NCBI RefSeq assembly: GCF_022808865.1
Contig: NZ_JAKZLB010000002.1
Coordinates: 262,019 to 326,018, forward strand
Direction: 5' to 3'
DNA: 64,000 nt
DNA from: Geothrix oryzisoli
GTDB taxonomy: Bacteria > Acidobacteriota > Holophagae > Holophagales > Holophagaceae
The first letter of the stretch is position 1; each line of letters opens with the position of its first letter. Positions 1 through 8,231 of the stretch are shown piece after piece. The translations under genes were made by a program, and so were the position numbers. Below the pieces are notes generated by a model. That model was given only the letters and a program-made list of their open reading frames with translations. It was not told where the DNA came from and searched no databases.

Positions 1-1
1 C

Positions 2-751
2 CTGCGTCACCTCACGGCCGAGCCCGGCCGCACGCCCGTGCGGGTGGGCGTGTCCATCGGCGACTCCCTGGCGGGCCTGCACGGCGCCCTCGGCGTGCTG
101 CTGGCGCTCTACCACCGCAAGGCGAATGGCGGCGAGGGGCAGGTCATCGACGTGGCTCTCTACGAGGCCGTCTTCCACATGATGGAGAGCCTGCTGCCCG
201 AGTACAGCGCCTTCGGCGTGGTGCGGGAGCCCTCGGGCAGCGCCCTGCCGGGCATCGCACCCACCAACGCCTACCGCTGCGCGGACGGCGGCTTCGCCCT
301 CATCGCGGGCAACGGCGACGGCATCTTCAAGCGCCTGATGGTCCGCATCGGCCGGGAGGATCTGGCCGAGGATCCCGGGCTGGCGGGCAACGAGGGTCGC
401 GCCGCCCGGGCCGCGGAGCTGGATGCGGCCATCGGCGCCTGGTCGGCCACGCGGTCGCTCGACGAGGTGCTCGCGGCCCTGGACGAGGCCCGGGTGCCCG
501 CGGGGCGCATCTACAACGCCCGGGACATTGCCGAGGATCCGCATTACCGGTCCCGGGACATGATCCTCCAGGCCCGCCTGCCCGACGGCCAGTCCCTCGA
601 GGTCCCCGGCATCGTGCCCAAGCTGAGCCTCACGCCGGGCCGGGTGGAACGCCCCGCGCCGGCCCTGGGGGCCGATACGGAGGCCGTGCTGCGCCGGGCG
701 GGCGTGTCGGACTCAGCCATGACGGAACTGCGCGCCAAGGGCGTGATCTGA
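2..751 (+). CDS. CaiB/BaiF family CoA-transferase, 5'-truncated by window edge
   Basis: The frame is open from base 2 and the start codon lies outside the window; about 249 residues remain. Class III CoA-transferases move CoA between carboxylic acids through an aspartyl-CoA thioester. The visible part opens with the family's typical PVRVGVSIGDSLAGLHGALG stretch and runs through a YRCADGGFALIAGNG block to a normal C-terminus. The catalytic Asp belongs to the missing N-terminal part and cannot be checked. HMG-CoA lyase starts 10 bases downstream on the same strand, so an operon is likely. That partner suggests a hydroxymethylglutarate or related C5/C6 dicarboxylate substrate, but the substrate is inference; the family is clear. 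Confidence 0.9.
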   Translation: MRHLTAEPGRTPVRVGVSIGDSLAGLHGALGVLLALYHRKANGGEGQVIDVALYEAVFHMMESLLPEYSAFGVVREPSGSALPGIAPTNAYRCADGGFALIAGNGDGIFKRLMVRIGREDLAEDPGLAGNEGRAARAAELDAAIGAWSATRSLDEVLAALDEARVPAGRIYNARDIAEDPHYRSRDMILQARLPDGQSLEVPGIVPKLSLTPGRVERPAPALGADTEAVLRRAGVSDSAMTELRAKGVI

Positions 752-761
752 GGAGGATCCG

Positions 762-1724
762 ATGTTCGAGACACGCTCGTCCCAGCAGCTGTTCATCCAG
801 GAAGTGGGACCCCGCGACGGGCTCCAGATCGAGGATCGCTTCGTCCCCACGGCCGACAAGATCGAGCTGATCGACGCCCTGAGCCTCTGCGGCCTGGCGA
901 AGATCGAGGTCACCTCCTTCACCTCGCCCAAGGCCATCCCCGCCCTGGCGGACGCCGACGAGGTCATGCGCGGGATCCGCCGCGTCCCTGGCGTGGTCTA
1001 CACGGCCCTGGTGCCGAACGCGCGGGGCGCCGAGCGGGCCCTCGCCGCGGGGACGGACGAGCTGAACCTGGTGATGTCTGCCAGCGAGACCCACAACCTG
1101 CTCAACCTCCGCATGACCCGGGAGCAGTCCGCGGCGCGGCTCCTGGAGGTGGTGGACCTGGCCAGGGGAACTGGCGCGGGCCTGAGCGTGTCGATCTCCA
1201 CCAGTTTCGGCTGCCCCATGGAGGGCGCGGTTCCCGAAGCCACGGTGCTGGGCCTCGCCGAGCGGTTCCTGGCCCGGGGCGTGGCGGGCATCACCCTCTG
1301 CGACACCACGGGCATGGCCCATCCCGGCCAGGTGGCCGCCCTCTGCGGGGCCTTCCGGGCGCGGTTCCCGGAGGCCGAGCTGACGGTCCACCTCCATAAC
1401 ACCCGGGGCATGGGGCTGGCGAATGCCCTGGCCGCCGCGGAAGCGGGGGTGGTGTGCTTCGACGCCTCCCTGGGCGGGCTGGGGGGCTGCCCCTATGCCC
1501 CCGGCGCCACGGGGAACGTCTGCACCGAGGACCTGGTCCACATGTTCCAGGCCATGGGCCTCCCGGTGGCCGTGGACCTGCCGCGGCTCCTTGCGGCCGC
1601 CCGCAGCCTGCCGGAGCTGGTGGGCCACGATGTGCCCGGCCAGGTGCTGCACGCGGGGCGCAGTCGGGACCTGCATCCGGCGCCCGCCAGCCTGGAGGAG
1701 ATCCGGGCCCGGGCCCTGGCCTGA
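762..1724 (+). CDS. Hydroxymethylglutaryl-CoA lyase
   Basis: This 320-residue protein cleaves HMG-CoA to acetyl-CoA and acetoacetate, the last step of leucine breakdown. The HMGL-like TIM barrel opens with EVGPRDGLQ at residues 14-22, carrying the catalytic Arg/Asp and metal site. Near the C-terminus is GGLGGCPYAPGATGN, with the active-site Cys near residue 243, the HMG-CoA lyase signature that separates it from isopropylmalate synthases. HLHNTRG supplies the metal-binding histidines. An AGGAGG-type ribosome site precedes ATG 762. The CoA-transferase just upstream supports a joint role in branched-chain acid or ketone-body metabolism. Length is usual for bacterial HMG-CoA lyases. Confidence 0.93.
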   Translation: MFETRSSQQLFIQEVGPRDGLQIEDRFVPTADKIELIDALSLCGLAKIEVTSFTSPKAIPALADADEVMRGIRRVPGVVYTALVPNARGAERALAAGTDELNLVMSASETHNLLNLRMTREQSAARLLEVVDLARGTGAGLSVSISTSFGCPMEGAVPEATVLGLAERFLARGVAGITLCDTTGMAHPGQVAALCGAFRARFPEAELTVHLHNTRGMGLANALAAAEAGVVCFDASLGGLGGCPYAPGATGNVCTEDLVHMFQAMGLPVAVDLPRLLAAARSLPELVGHDVPGQVLHAGRSRDLHPAPASLEEIRARALA

Positions 1725-1731
1725 GGCTGGA

Positions 1732-1920
1732 TCAGTCGCCCTCGCCCTCGCCGCTCCAGCCTTCGCCGTCTTCCTCCTGGGGCTTTTCCGGGATGCGGTA
1801 GCTCTCGGTGGCCCAGGCCCCCAGATCGCGGAGCCGGCAGCGCTCCGAGCAGAAGGGCTTGAAGGGGTTCCCCTCCCAGGAGGTGGGGGTGCGGCAGGTG
1901 GGGCAGGGGCGAAGCGTCAT
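1732..1920 (-). CDS. yacG: DNA gyrase inhibitor / zinc-binding protein YacG
   Basis: A 62-residue protein with the YacG zinc knuckle: CPTC at residues 6-9 and FCSERC near residues 24-28, followed by the conserved RLRDLGAWA and an acidic tail. YacG binds GyrB and inhibits gyrase in E. coli; the role here follows from family membership. The gene is convergent with the HMG-CoA lyase gene, 7 bases away. On the minus strand the hexamer TATGCT (1927-1932) lies exactly six bases before the ATG and no Shine-Dalgarno sequence is visible, so the transcript may be leaderless. The acidic C-terminus ([14 protein letters not shown]) is variable in this family. Confidence 0.9.
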   Translation of the reverse strand: MTLRPCPTCRTPTSWEGNPFKPFCSERCRLRDLGAWATESYRIPEKPQEEDGEGWSGEGEGD

Positions 1921-1926
1921 GATGTC

Positions 1927-1932
1927 AGCATA
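1927..1932 (-). promoter_or_regulatory. Predicted -10 box of yacG (leaderless type)
   Basis: TATGCT on the minus strand, six bases upstream of the yacG ATG. Transcription would begin at or next to the start codon. No clear -35 hexamer is seen. Confidence 0.5.
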
Positions 1933-1991
1933 TCTCCCGATGGATTTTATTCAATCACGAAGAAAATATGAGTCAAAAATAGAAGATCGTA

Positions 1992-2024
1992 TTGACGAGG
2001 GACTTCTTTCCTCTATCCTAGAGG
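1992..2024 (+). promoter_or_regulatory. Predicted dnaK promoter with overlapping inverted repeat
   Basis: TTGACG (1992-1997) and TATCCT (2014-2019) with a 16-base spacer form a good sigma-70-type promoter in an AT-rich patch upstream of dnaK. A perfect inverted repeat, CCTCTA-TCC-TAGAGG (2010-2024), covers the -10 box and is a candidate operator. No CIRCE element (HrcA) and no CTTGAGT-N7-ACTCAAG element (HspR) was found here. Confidence 0.6.
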
Positions 2025-2082
2025 GACAGGGTGGGCGCCGCCCGGCCTGTCCCCCACAGCCACCCTCAGAAGGAGCGACCCC

Positions 2083-3981
<1,899 letters not shown>

Positions 3982-3989
3982 TTCTGTCC

Positions 3990-4018
3990 GGGGGGGCTGT
4001 GCAGCGCAGCCTCCCCGG
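3990..4018 (+). terminator. GC-rich hairpin after dnaK
   Basis: A GGGGGGCTG...CAGCCTCCCC hairpin starts about ten bases after the dnaK stop. It lacks a T-run, so it is only a possible terminator or mRNA-stabilising stem. Confidence 0.4.
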
Positions 4019-4203
4019 CCCTTGCGCAGAGGTTCTGCGGAGCCCGGATTCCGGTATTTGACAGGTTGTAGCGCAAGCAGGCGGCTAACGTGTAGCCGAC
4101 CGCCGAGTCGCCGCACGTGGTGCCAGGACCCAGCAAGAATCTGGTGTCCCAGGTTGTCCTTGAGCTCTTCGATATATGGGCAATAATGGCACCATCAAAA
4201 CCA

Positions 4204-4209
4204 TATAAT
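4204..4209 (+). promoter_or_regulatory. Predicted -10 box (TATAAT) of the lipoprotein gene at 4225
   Basis: A consensus TATAAT lies 15 bases before the chosen ATG 4225 in a locally AT-rich stretch. The ribosome site GGGGAGG (4212-4218) sits between them. No convincing -35 box was found at 16-18 bases. Confidence 0.5.
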
Positions 4210-4224
4210 ACGGGGAGGTCGTGC

Positions 4225-4764
4225 ATGCAACCGAGAGCCCGAATCACCTTTCTTGCACTCAGCGTTGTTCTGCTGCCTTCTTGCAAGCGCCCCGATCCAA
4301 CGGGCTCAGAAGCCGCCTCAAGCCAGATGTACGTGATGAAGAAAGACGAAAAACCCTTCCTCCGGGAGTTTCCGCAATACGTGGTGTGTCAGCCCATCAA
4401 GCCGGATGTCAAATGGGAAGAACTCGAGGCCGAGGTGAAAGCGTCTGACGCTCGACACGCGGCCTTCCTCGAATTTCGGTCCCTGTACCAAGCGGGAGAT
4501 GAGGTCCTCAGTTGGACAGACCAGAAGGGGTTCATCCAATCCAAGGCACCCGAATCGCTGGTCCATCTGGATCCAGACGACCCGTACGGCCATCGGTGGA
4601 CCCCGTTGAGTGCGAAGTATCGCTCCAAGGAACCCACGTACGGTTCTGTGCCACCGGCCGGGACTGTGCTGACCTTTCGCAAGATCCCCCGCGGGGTCTG
4701 CCTCATGCGGAATCATGAAGTGGTGGCCATCCTGATCCTGGGTGTCCACGAGTCGTCCCGTTAA
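4225..4764 (+). CDS. Predicted lipoprotein of unknown function
   Basis: I do not recognise this 179-residue protein. It starts MQPRARITFLALSVVLLPSC, a short charged/hydrophobic leader ending in a lipobox (LPSC) with Cys near residue 20, so an envelope-anchored lipoprotein is expected. The frame could open earlier, at 4117, but the start at 4225 gives the lipoprotein leader and has GGGGAGG seven bases upstream. The mature part is charged and aromatic, with no recognised motif, and ends in a hydrophobic strand (EVVAILILGV). Base composition and codon use look less GC-biased than neighbours, and the gene sits alone between dnaK and dnaJ, so it may be a later insertion. Confidence 0.7.
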   Translation: MQPRARITFLALSVVLLPSCKRPDPTGSEAASSQMYVMKKDEKPFLREFPQYVVCQPIKPDVKWEELEAEVKASDARHAAFLEFRSLYQAGDEVLSWTDQKGFIQSKAPESLVHLDPDDPYGHRWTPLSAKYRSKEPTYGSVPPAGTVLTFRKIPRGVCLMRNHEVVAILILGVHESSR

Positions 4765-4954
4765 TTCCCAGTCCGTTCACGCCCCGGCCCCGCTGAACCC
4801 ACAGGCCCGGAACCTCCGACTGCGATGGTCCGCCCTGCGTCCGTCTTTCGCAGGTCGTGTCGCCCATCCGCGCAGCAATCCGAGCCGGGAACCTCGGATC
4901 AACAACTGCGGATGGAGGGAATCCGGCCTCTCCCTTTTTTTCGCGAATCAAATC

Positions 4955-4971
4955 TTAGTGCCTTAGACTAA
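4955..4971 (+). promoter_or_regulatory. HAIR-like HspR operator overlapping the dnaJ -10 box
   Basis: TTAGT (4955-4959), seven bases, then ACTAA (4967-4971): an inverted repeat with the same 7-base spacing as the HspR operator HAIR (CTTGAGT-N7-ACTCAAG), but with shortened arms. It overlaps TAGACT (4964-4969), the likely -10 box, which ends six bases before the dnaJ ATG. HspR is encoded by the next gene. A strong candidate for autoregulation; the match to HAIR is partial. Confidence 0.55.
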
Positions 4972-4975
4972 ACCC

Positions 4976-6043
4976 ATGTCCCACCCCGACTACTACAAGA
5001 TCCTGGGCGTCCCCCGAACGGCCTCGGAGGAGGACATCAAGAAGGCGTACCGGAAGCTGGCGCGGAAGCACCATCCGGATCTGAACCCCGGCGACGCCAA
5101 GGCGGAAGCGGAGTTCAAGAAGCTCACCGAGGCCAACGAGGTGCTGTCGGACGCCGAGAAGCGGAAGAACTACGACACCTACGGCGATCCCAACGGCCCC
5201 GGCGCCCAGGTCCCCCCGGGCTTCGAGCAGGGCGGAGGCATTTCCATCGAGGACATCTTCGCGGGGTTCGGGGGCCGGCCCATGCGGCACGGGCCCGAGC
5301 GCGGCGAGGACCTGGTCCACTCCGTGCGCCTGGGCTTCCGGGAGGCCTTCGAGGGCACGCGCCTGAGCCTGCGCGTGAACCGCTCCGAGCCCTGCATGGC
5401 CTGCCGCGGCACTGGCGAGGCCGCCAAGAAACAGGAGCTGTGCCGCACCTGCCACGGCAAGGGCAAGGTGGGCGGCGGTTCCGGCTTCCTGTCCTTCGGC
5501 CGCACCTGCCCCGACTGCCAGGGCCGGGGCACGCGCGCGCCGGTCTGCTCCGAGTGCGGCGGCGCCGGCCGGCATCCCCGCCAGGAGACCGTCACCATCG
5601 CCATCCCCCCGGGCGTGGAGGATGGCGCGCGGCTGCGCGTGGCGGGCAAGGGCGAGGCGGGCCGCCGCGGCGGCGGACCGGGCGACCTCTACCTGCAGAT
5701 CAGCATGGAGCCCGATGCCCGCTTCGAGCGCAAGGGCCCGAACCTCTACGTGAAGCTGCCCGTCAGCTTCTCCGAGGCCGCCCTGGGCGCCAAGGTGGAG
5801 GTGCCCACGCCCGAAGGCCACCAGACCATCAAGGTCCCCCCGGGCACCCAGACCGGGGCCCGGCTGCGCCTCAAGGGCCAGGGCATGCCCATCCCCAGGG
5901 GCAGCCAGCGGGGCGACCTCATCGCGGAAGTCGCCGTGGTGACGCCCCAGATCCAGGATGAGCGCAGCAAGGAGCTCCTCCGCGAGCTGGCGGAGCTGAA
6001 CGATGCGGACGTGCACAAGCAGCGAGGGCAGCATCATGGCTAA
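4976..6043 (+). CDS. dnaJ: Molecular chaperone DnaJ (Hsp40)
   Basis: A 355-residue type I J-protein that stimulates DnaK ATPase and hands over substrates. The J domain covers residues 4-70 with HPD at 33-35. A short Gly-rich linker follows. Four CxxCxGxG zinc repeats are visible ([32 protein letters not shown]) between about residues 140 and 197, and two beta-sandwich substrate domains end the protein. No Shine-Dalgarno sequence precedes ATG 4976; a TAGACT -10 box lies six bases upstream, so translation is probably leaderless. The stop overlaps the hspR start (ATGGCTAA), implying coupled expression and HspR control. Confidence 0.95.
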   Translation: MSHPDYYKILGVPRTASEEDIKKAYRKLARKHHPDLNPGDAKAEAEFKKLTEANEVLSDAEKRKNYDTYGDPNGPGAQVPPGFEQGGGISIEDIFAGFGGRPMRHGPERGEDLVHSVRLGFREAFEGTRLSLRVNRSEPCMACRGTGEAAKKQELCRTCHGKGKVGGGSGFLSFGRTCPDCQGRGTRAPVCSECGGAGRHPRQETVTIAIPPGVEDGARLRVAGKGEAGRRGGGPGDLYLQISMEPDARFERKGPNLYVKLPVSFSEAALGAKVEVPTPEGHQTIKVPPGTQTGARLRLKGQGMPIPRGSQRGDLIAEVAVVTPQIQDERSKELLRELAELNDADVHKQRGQHHG

Positions 6044-6410
6044 GGACCCAAGGCTCGGCGCCTACATGATCGGCGTGGTGTCCATGCGCTACGGCGTGCA
6101 CCCCCAGACCCTGAGGCTCTACGAGCGGGAGGGCCTGCTCGCGCCCAGCCGCACCGAAGGCAAGACCCGCCTGTACAGCGACGAGGACCTGGAGCGCCTG
6201 GAGTTCATCCTCAACCTGACCCGCGACCTGGGGGTGAACCTGGCCGGCGTGGAGGTGGTGCTCACCCTGAGGGACCGCCTGAACCGCATGCAGGAGGATC
6301 TGGAGCGCCTGGCCCAGGCCCTGGAGGCCGCCGGCGTGAAGGACGTGCCCCGCCCGGCGTCGGGCACGGGTCTGGTGAAACTCACCCCCCACGGGCTGCG
6401 CAAGCGCTGA
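6036..6410 (+). CDS. hspR: MerR-family heat-shock regulator HspR
   Basis: A 124-residue MerR-type protein. The N-terminal winged helix reads [30 protein letters not shown] in two overlapping blocks near residues 7-37, the typical HspR recognition region, and is followed by a coiled-coil dimer helix. HspR represses chaperone operons and uses DnaK as co-repressor in actinobacteria and Helicobacter. ATG 6036 was chosen because it gives the usual MerR N-terminus and an 8-base overlap with the dnaJ stop. The basic tail (TPHGLRKR) matches the HspR habit of a short charged C-terminus. Likely target: the inverted repeat at 4955-4971. Confidence 0.88.
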   Translation: MAKDPRLGAYMIGVVSMRYGVHPQTLRLYEREGLLAPSRTEGKTRLYSDEDLERLEFILNLTRDLGVNLAGVEVVLTLRDRLNRMQEDLERLAQALEAAGVKDVPRPASGTGLVKLTPHGLRKR

Positions 6411-6448
6411 AGCAGGTCGCAGTTGCCCTTGGGGTGCGGATCGCTTGC

Positions 6449-6454
6449 TATGCT
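6449..6454 (+). promoter_or_regulatory. Predicted -10 box of the sigma factor gene
   Basis: TATGCT preceded by TGC, an extended -10 arrangement, 22 bases before the GTG start at 6477. No good -35 box is visible. Confidence 0.4.
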
Positions 6455-6476
6455 GATCCTTCTCCCTGGGTGATCT

Positions 6477-7343
6477 GTGCCCCTCCGGCATCTCGAAGAG
6501 CGTTCGCTCGACAAGTACTTCGACTCGATCCGCCACCTGCCGCTGCTCACGGCGGAGGAGGAGCGCATCAACGGCCGTCTGTGGCAGAACGACCGCAATC
6601 CGGAAGGCCTCCGCAAGCTGGTGGAGGGCAACCTCCGCTTCGTGGTGAAGGAGGCGCGGAAGTTCGAGGGCATGGGCCTGGACCTGCTGGACCTCATCAG
6701 TGAGGGCAACCTGGGACTCATCGAGGCCGCCAAGCGCTTCGATCCCGAGCGGGAGAACAAGTTCCTCACCTACGCATCCTGGTGGGTGCGGCAGGCCATC
6801 TTCCACGCCCTGGCCGAGCACGGGAACAAGATCCGCCTGCCGCAGAAGGTGGCAGGCCACCTGGTGCAGCTCAACCGGGTCACCCAGAAGCTCAGCCAGT
6901 CCCTGGGCCGGGTGCCCATGCTGCAGGAGATCGCCACCGCCGCGAACCTCACCGTGGAGGAGGTGGAGCGCCTGCAGCTGCTCCAGCAGACCACCTCCAC
7001 GGTGTCCACCGAACAGGGCCTGGGCGATTCCGACCTCACCGTGGGCGACAGCCTGGAGCAGGAGGTGGAACCCTCCGCCATGCACACCCTCGACCAGGAG
7101 GCCTTCCTCGAGCAGATCGAGGCCAGCCTGGCCACCCTCAGCGAGAAGGAACGCAAGATCATCGCGCTGCACTTCGGGCTGGGCGGTCACGATCCGCTGA
7201 CCCTCGAGCAGATCGGCAAGCAGTTCGACCCGCCCATCTCCCGGGAGCGGGTGCGGCAGCTGGAGGAGCGCGCCTTCTCCCGCATCCGCGAGCGGCGCCG
7301 CGAAGTGCTGGGCGGCTTCCTCCGCGGCGGAGACGGGCCATGA
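6477..7343 (+). CDS. RpoD/RpoS-type sigma-70 family RNA polymerase sigma factor
   Basis: A 288-residue sigma factor with no region 1.1, so a group 2 or heat-shock-type alternative factor. Region 1.2 begins SLDKYFDSIRHLPLLTAEEE. Region 2 includes NLRFVVKEARKF, DLLDLISEGNLGLIEAAKRFDP and TYASWWVRQAI. Region 3 follows RLPQKVAGHLVQL. Region 4 ends with the helix-turn-helix around EQIGKQFDPPISRERVRQLEER. The usual RpoH box was not seen. The start is GTG 6477, giving MPLRHLEERS. The position right after dnaJ-hspR suggests a stress role (inference). The stop overlaps the next gene's ATG (ATGA), so the two are translationally coupled. Confidence 0.92.
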   Translation: MPLRHLEERSLDKYFDSIRHLPLLTAEEERINGRLWQNDRNPEGLRKLVEGNLRFVVKEARKFEGMGLDLLDLISEGNLGLIEAAKRFDPERENKFLTYASWWVRQAIFHALAEHGNKIRLPQKVAGHLVQLNRVTQKLSQSLGRVPMLQEIATAANLTVEEVERLQLLQQTTSTVSTEQGLGDSDLTVGDSLEQEVEPSAMHTLDQEAFLEQIEASLATLSEKERKIIALHFGLGGHDPLTLEQIGKQFDPPISRERVRQLEERAFSRIRERRREVLGGFLRGGDGP

Positions 7344-8227
7344 AAGGCCGTCCCGACTGCCCACGCTGCCAGGGGCAGGGCCTGATCTTCGATCCCGATC
7401 CCCAGAAGCCGGTGCTGGTCTGCGGCTGCACGGCCGAGGTGGCGCCGGATGCGGAGACGCTGGGCCTGCCCGCCCGCTACCGCGAAGCGGATTTCGCCCG
7501 GTTCTGGAAGTGGTGGAACAACGTCCAGGCCTGCCACGCCCGCGCCCTGCTGGATCGCGTGGCCGACCTGGAGGACCTGCTGGCCCGGCCCGCCGAGGAG
7601 GTGGGCGAGTTGGAGGGCCGCGAGGAGCTCGTGAAACTCCTGGCGGCCCTCAAGCGCCGCCCGGAGCACGGCATCCGTCCTGCCGGGGCGGACACCCTCT
7701 TCCACTGGGCCGCGAACGGCAAGCACAAGTTCCGCCACGGCTGGGAGCTGTGGTGGATCCACGGTCCCGCCCAGAGCGGCCGCAGCACCCTCGCCGCCGC
7801 GGCCCTGCGGGCCTGGACCGAGCGCACGGGTCGGGGGGGCCGCTTCGTGCCCGTGCGGACCCTCAGCCAGTCCATCAAGGATGTCTACCACGACATCCGG
7901 AGCTACCAGAACCAGACCTTCCAGAGCGTGCGGGACCTCATCGAGCCCCTCCAGGATCAGCCCCTGCTCGTCCTTGACGACTGGGACCGCATGGACTCGG
8001 ACCTCCGGGTCGCCCAGGCCCTGGCCCAGCTGCTGGACCACCGGTACAGCGAAGAGCTGCCCACCATCCTGACCTCCGCCGGTCCCCCGGAAGCTCTGGA
8101 CCGCCGGGAGAACCATCCCCTCGCCCGGCTGGAGGACAGCAGCCTCCTGGAGCGGCTCCGCGGCGCCGAGCGCGTGGAGATGGTGCCCGCCCTGAAACCC
8201 TGGATCGAGCGCATGGAGCGGGGCTAG
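7340..8227 (+). CDS. Zinc-ribbon DnaC/IstB-like P-loop ATPase with altered Walker A
   Basis: A 295-residue protein. The N-terminus carries CPRCQGQG (residues 7-14) and CGC about 20 residues later, a small zinc motif. A C-terminal AAA+ domain resembles DnaC/IstB helicase-loader ATPases: P-loop-like GPAQSGRST near residues 142-150 and Walker B LLVLDDWD near residue 213. The invariant Walker A lysine is Arg148, which usually abolishes or strongly weakens ATP hydrolysis. DnaC-like proteins load the replicative helicase or assist transposases; no transposase is nearby, so a host role is more likely. It overlaps the sigma factor stop by ATGA and is followed after 4 bases by an exporter gene. Exact function unknown. 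Confidence 0.75.
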   Translation: MKGRPDCPRCQGQGLIFDPDPQKPVLVCGCTAEVAPDAETLGLPARYREADFARFWKWWNNVQACHARALLDRVADLEDLLARPAEEVGELEGREELVKLLAALKRRPEHGIRPAGADTLFHWAANGKHKFRHGWELWWIHGPAQSGRSTLAAAALRAWTERTGRGGRFVPVRTLSQSIKDVYHDIRSYQNQTFQSVRDLIEPLQDQPLLVLDDWDRMDSDLRVAQALAQLLDHRYSEELPTILTSAGPPEALDRRENHPLARLEDSSLLERLRGAERVEMVPALKPWIERMERG

Positions 8228-8231
8228 GCGC

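Noticed and set aside
1933-2082. CIRCE or HAIR heat-shock operator upstream of dnaK
   Set aside because: Neither TTAGCACTC-N9-GAGTGCTAA nor CTTGAGT-N7-ACTCAAG is present; only the unrelated inverted repeat at 2010-2024.
4080-4130. Sequence resembling an integron attC site (CTAAC...AGCCGACCGCC)
   Set aside because: No matching GTTRGGC end and no integrase or cassette array; similarity is short.
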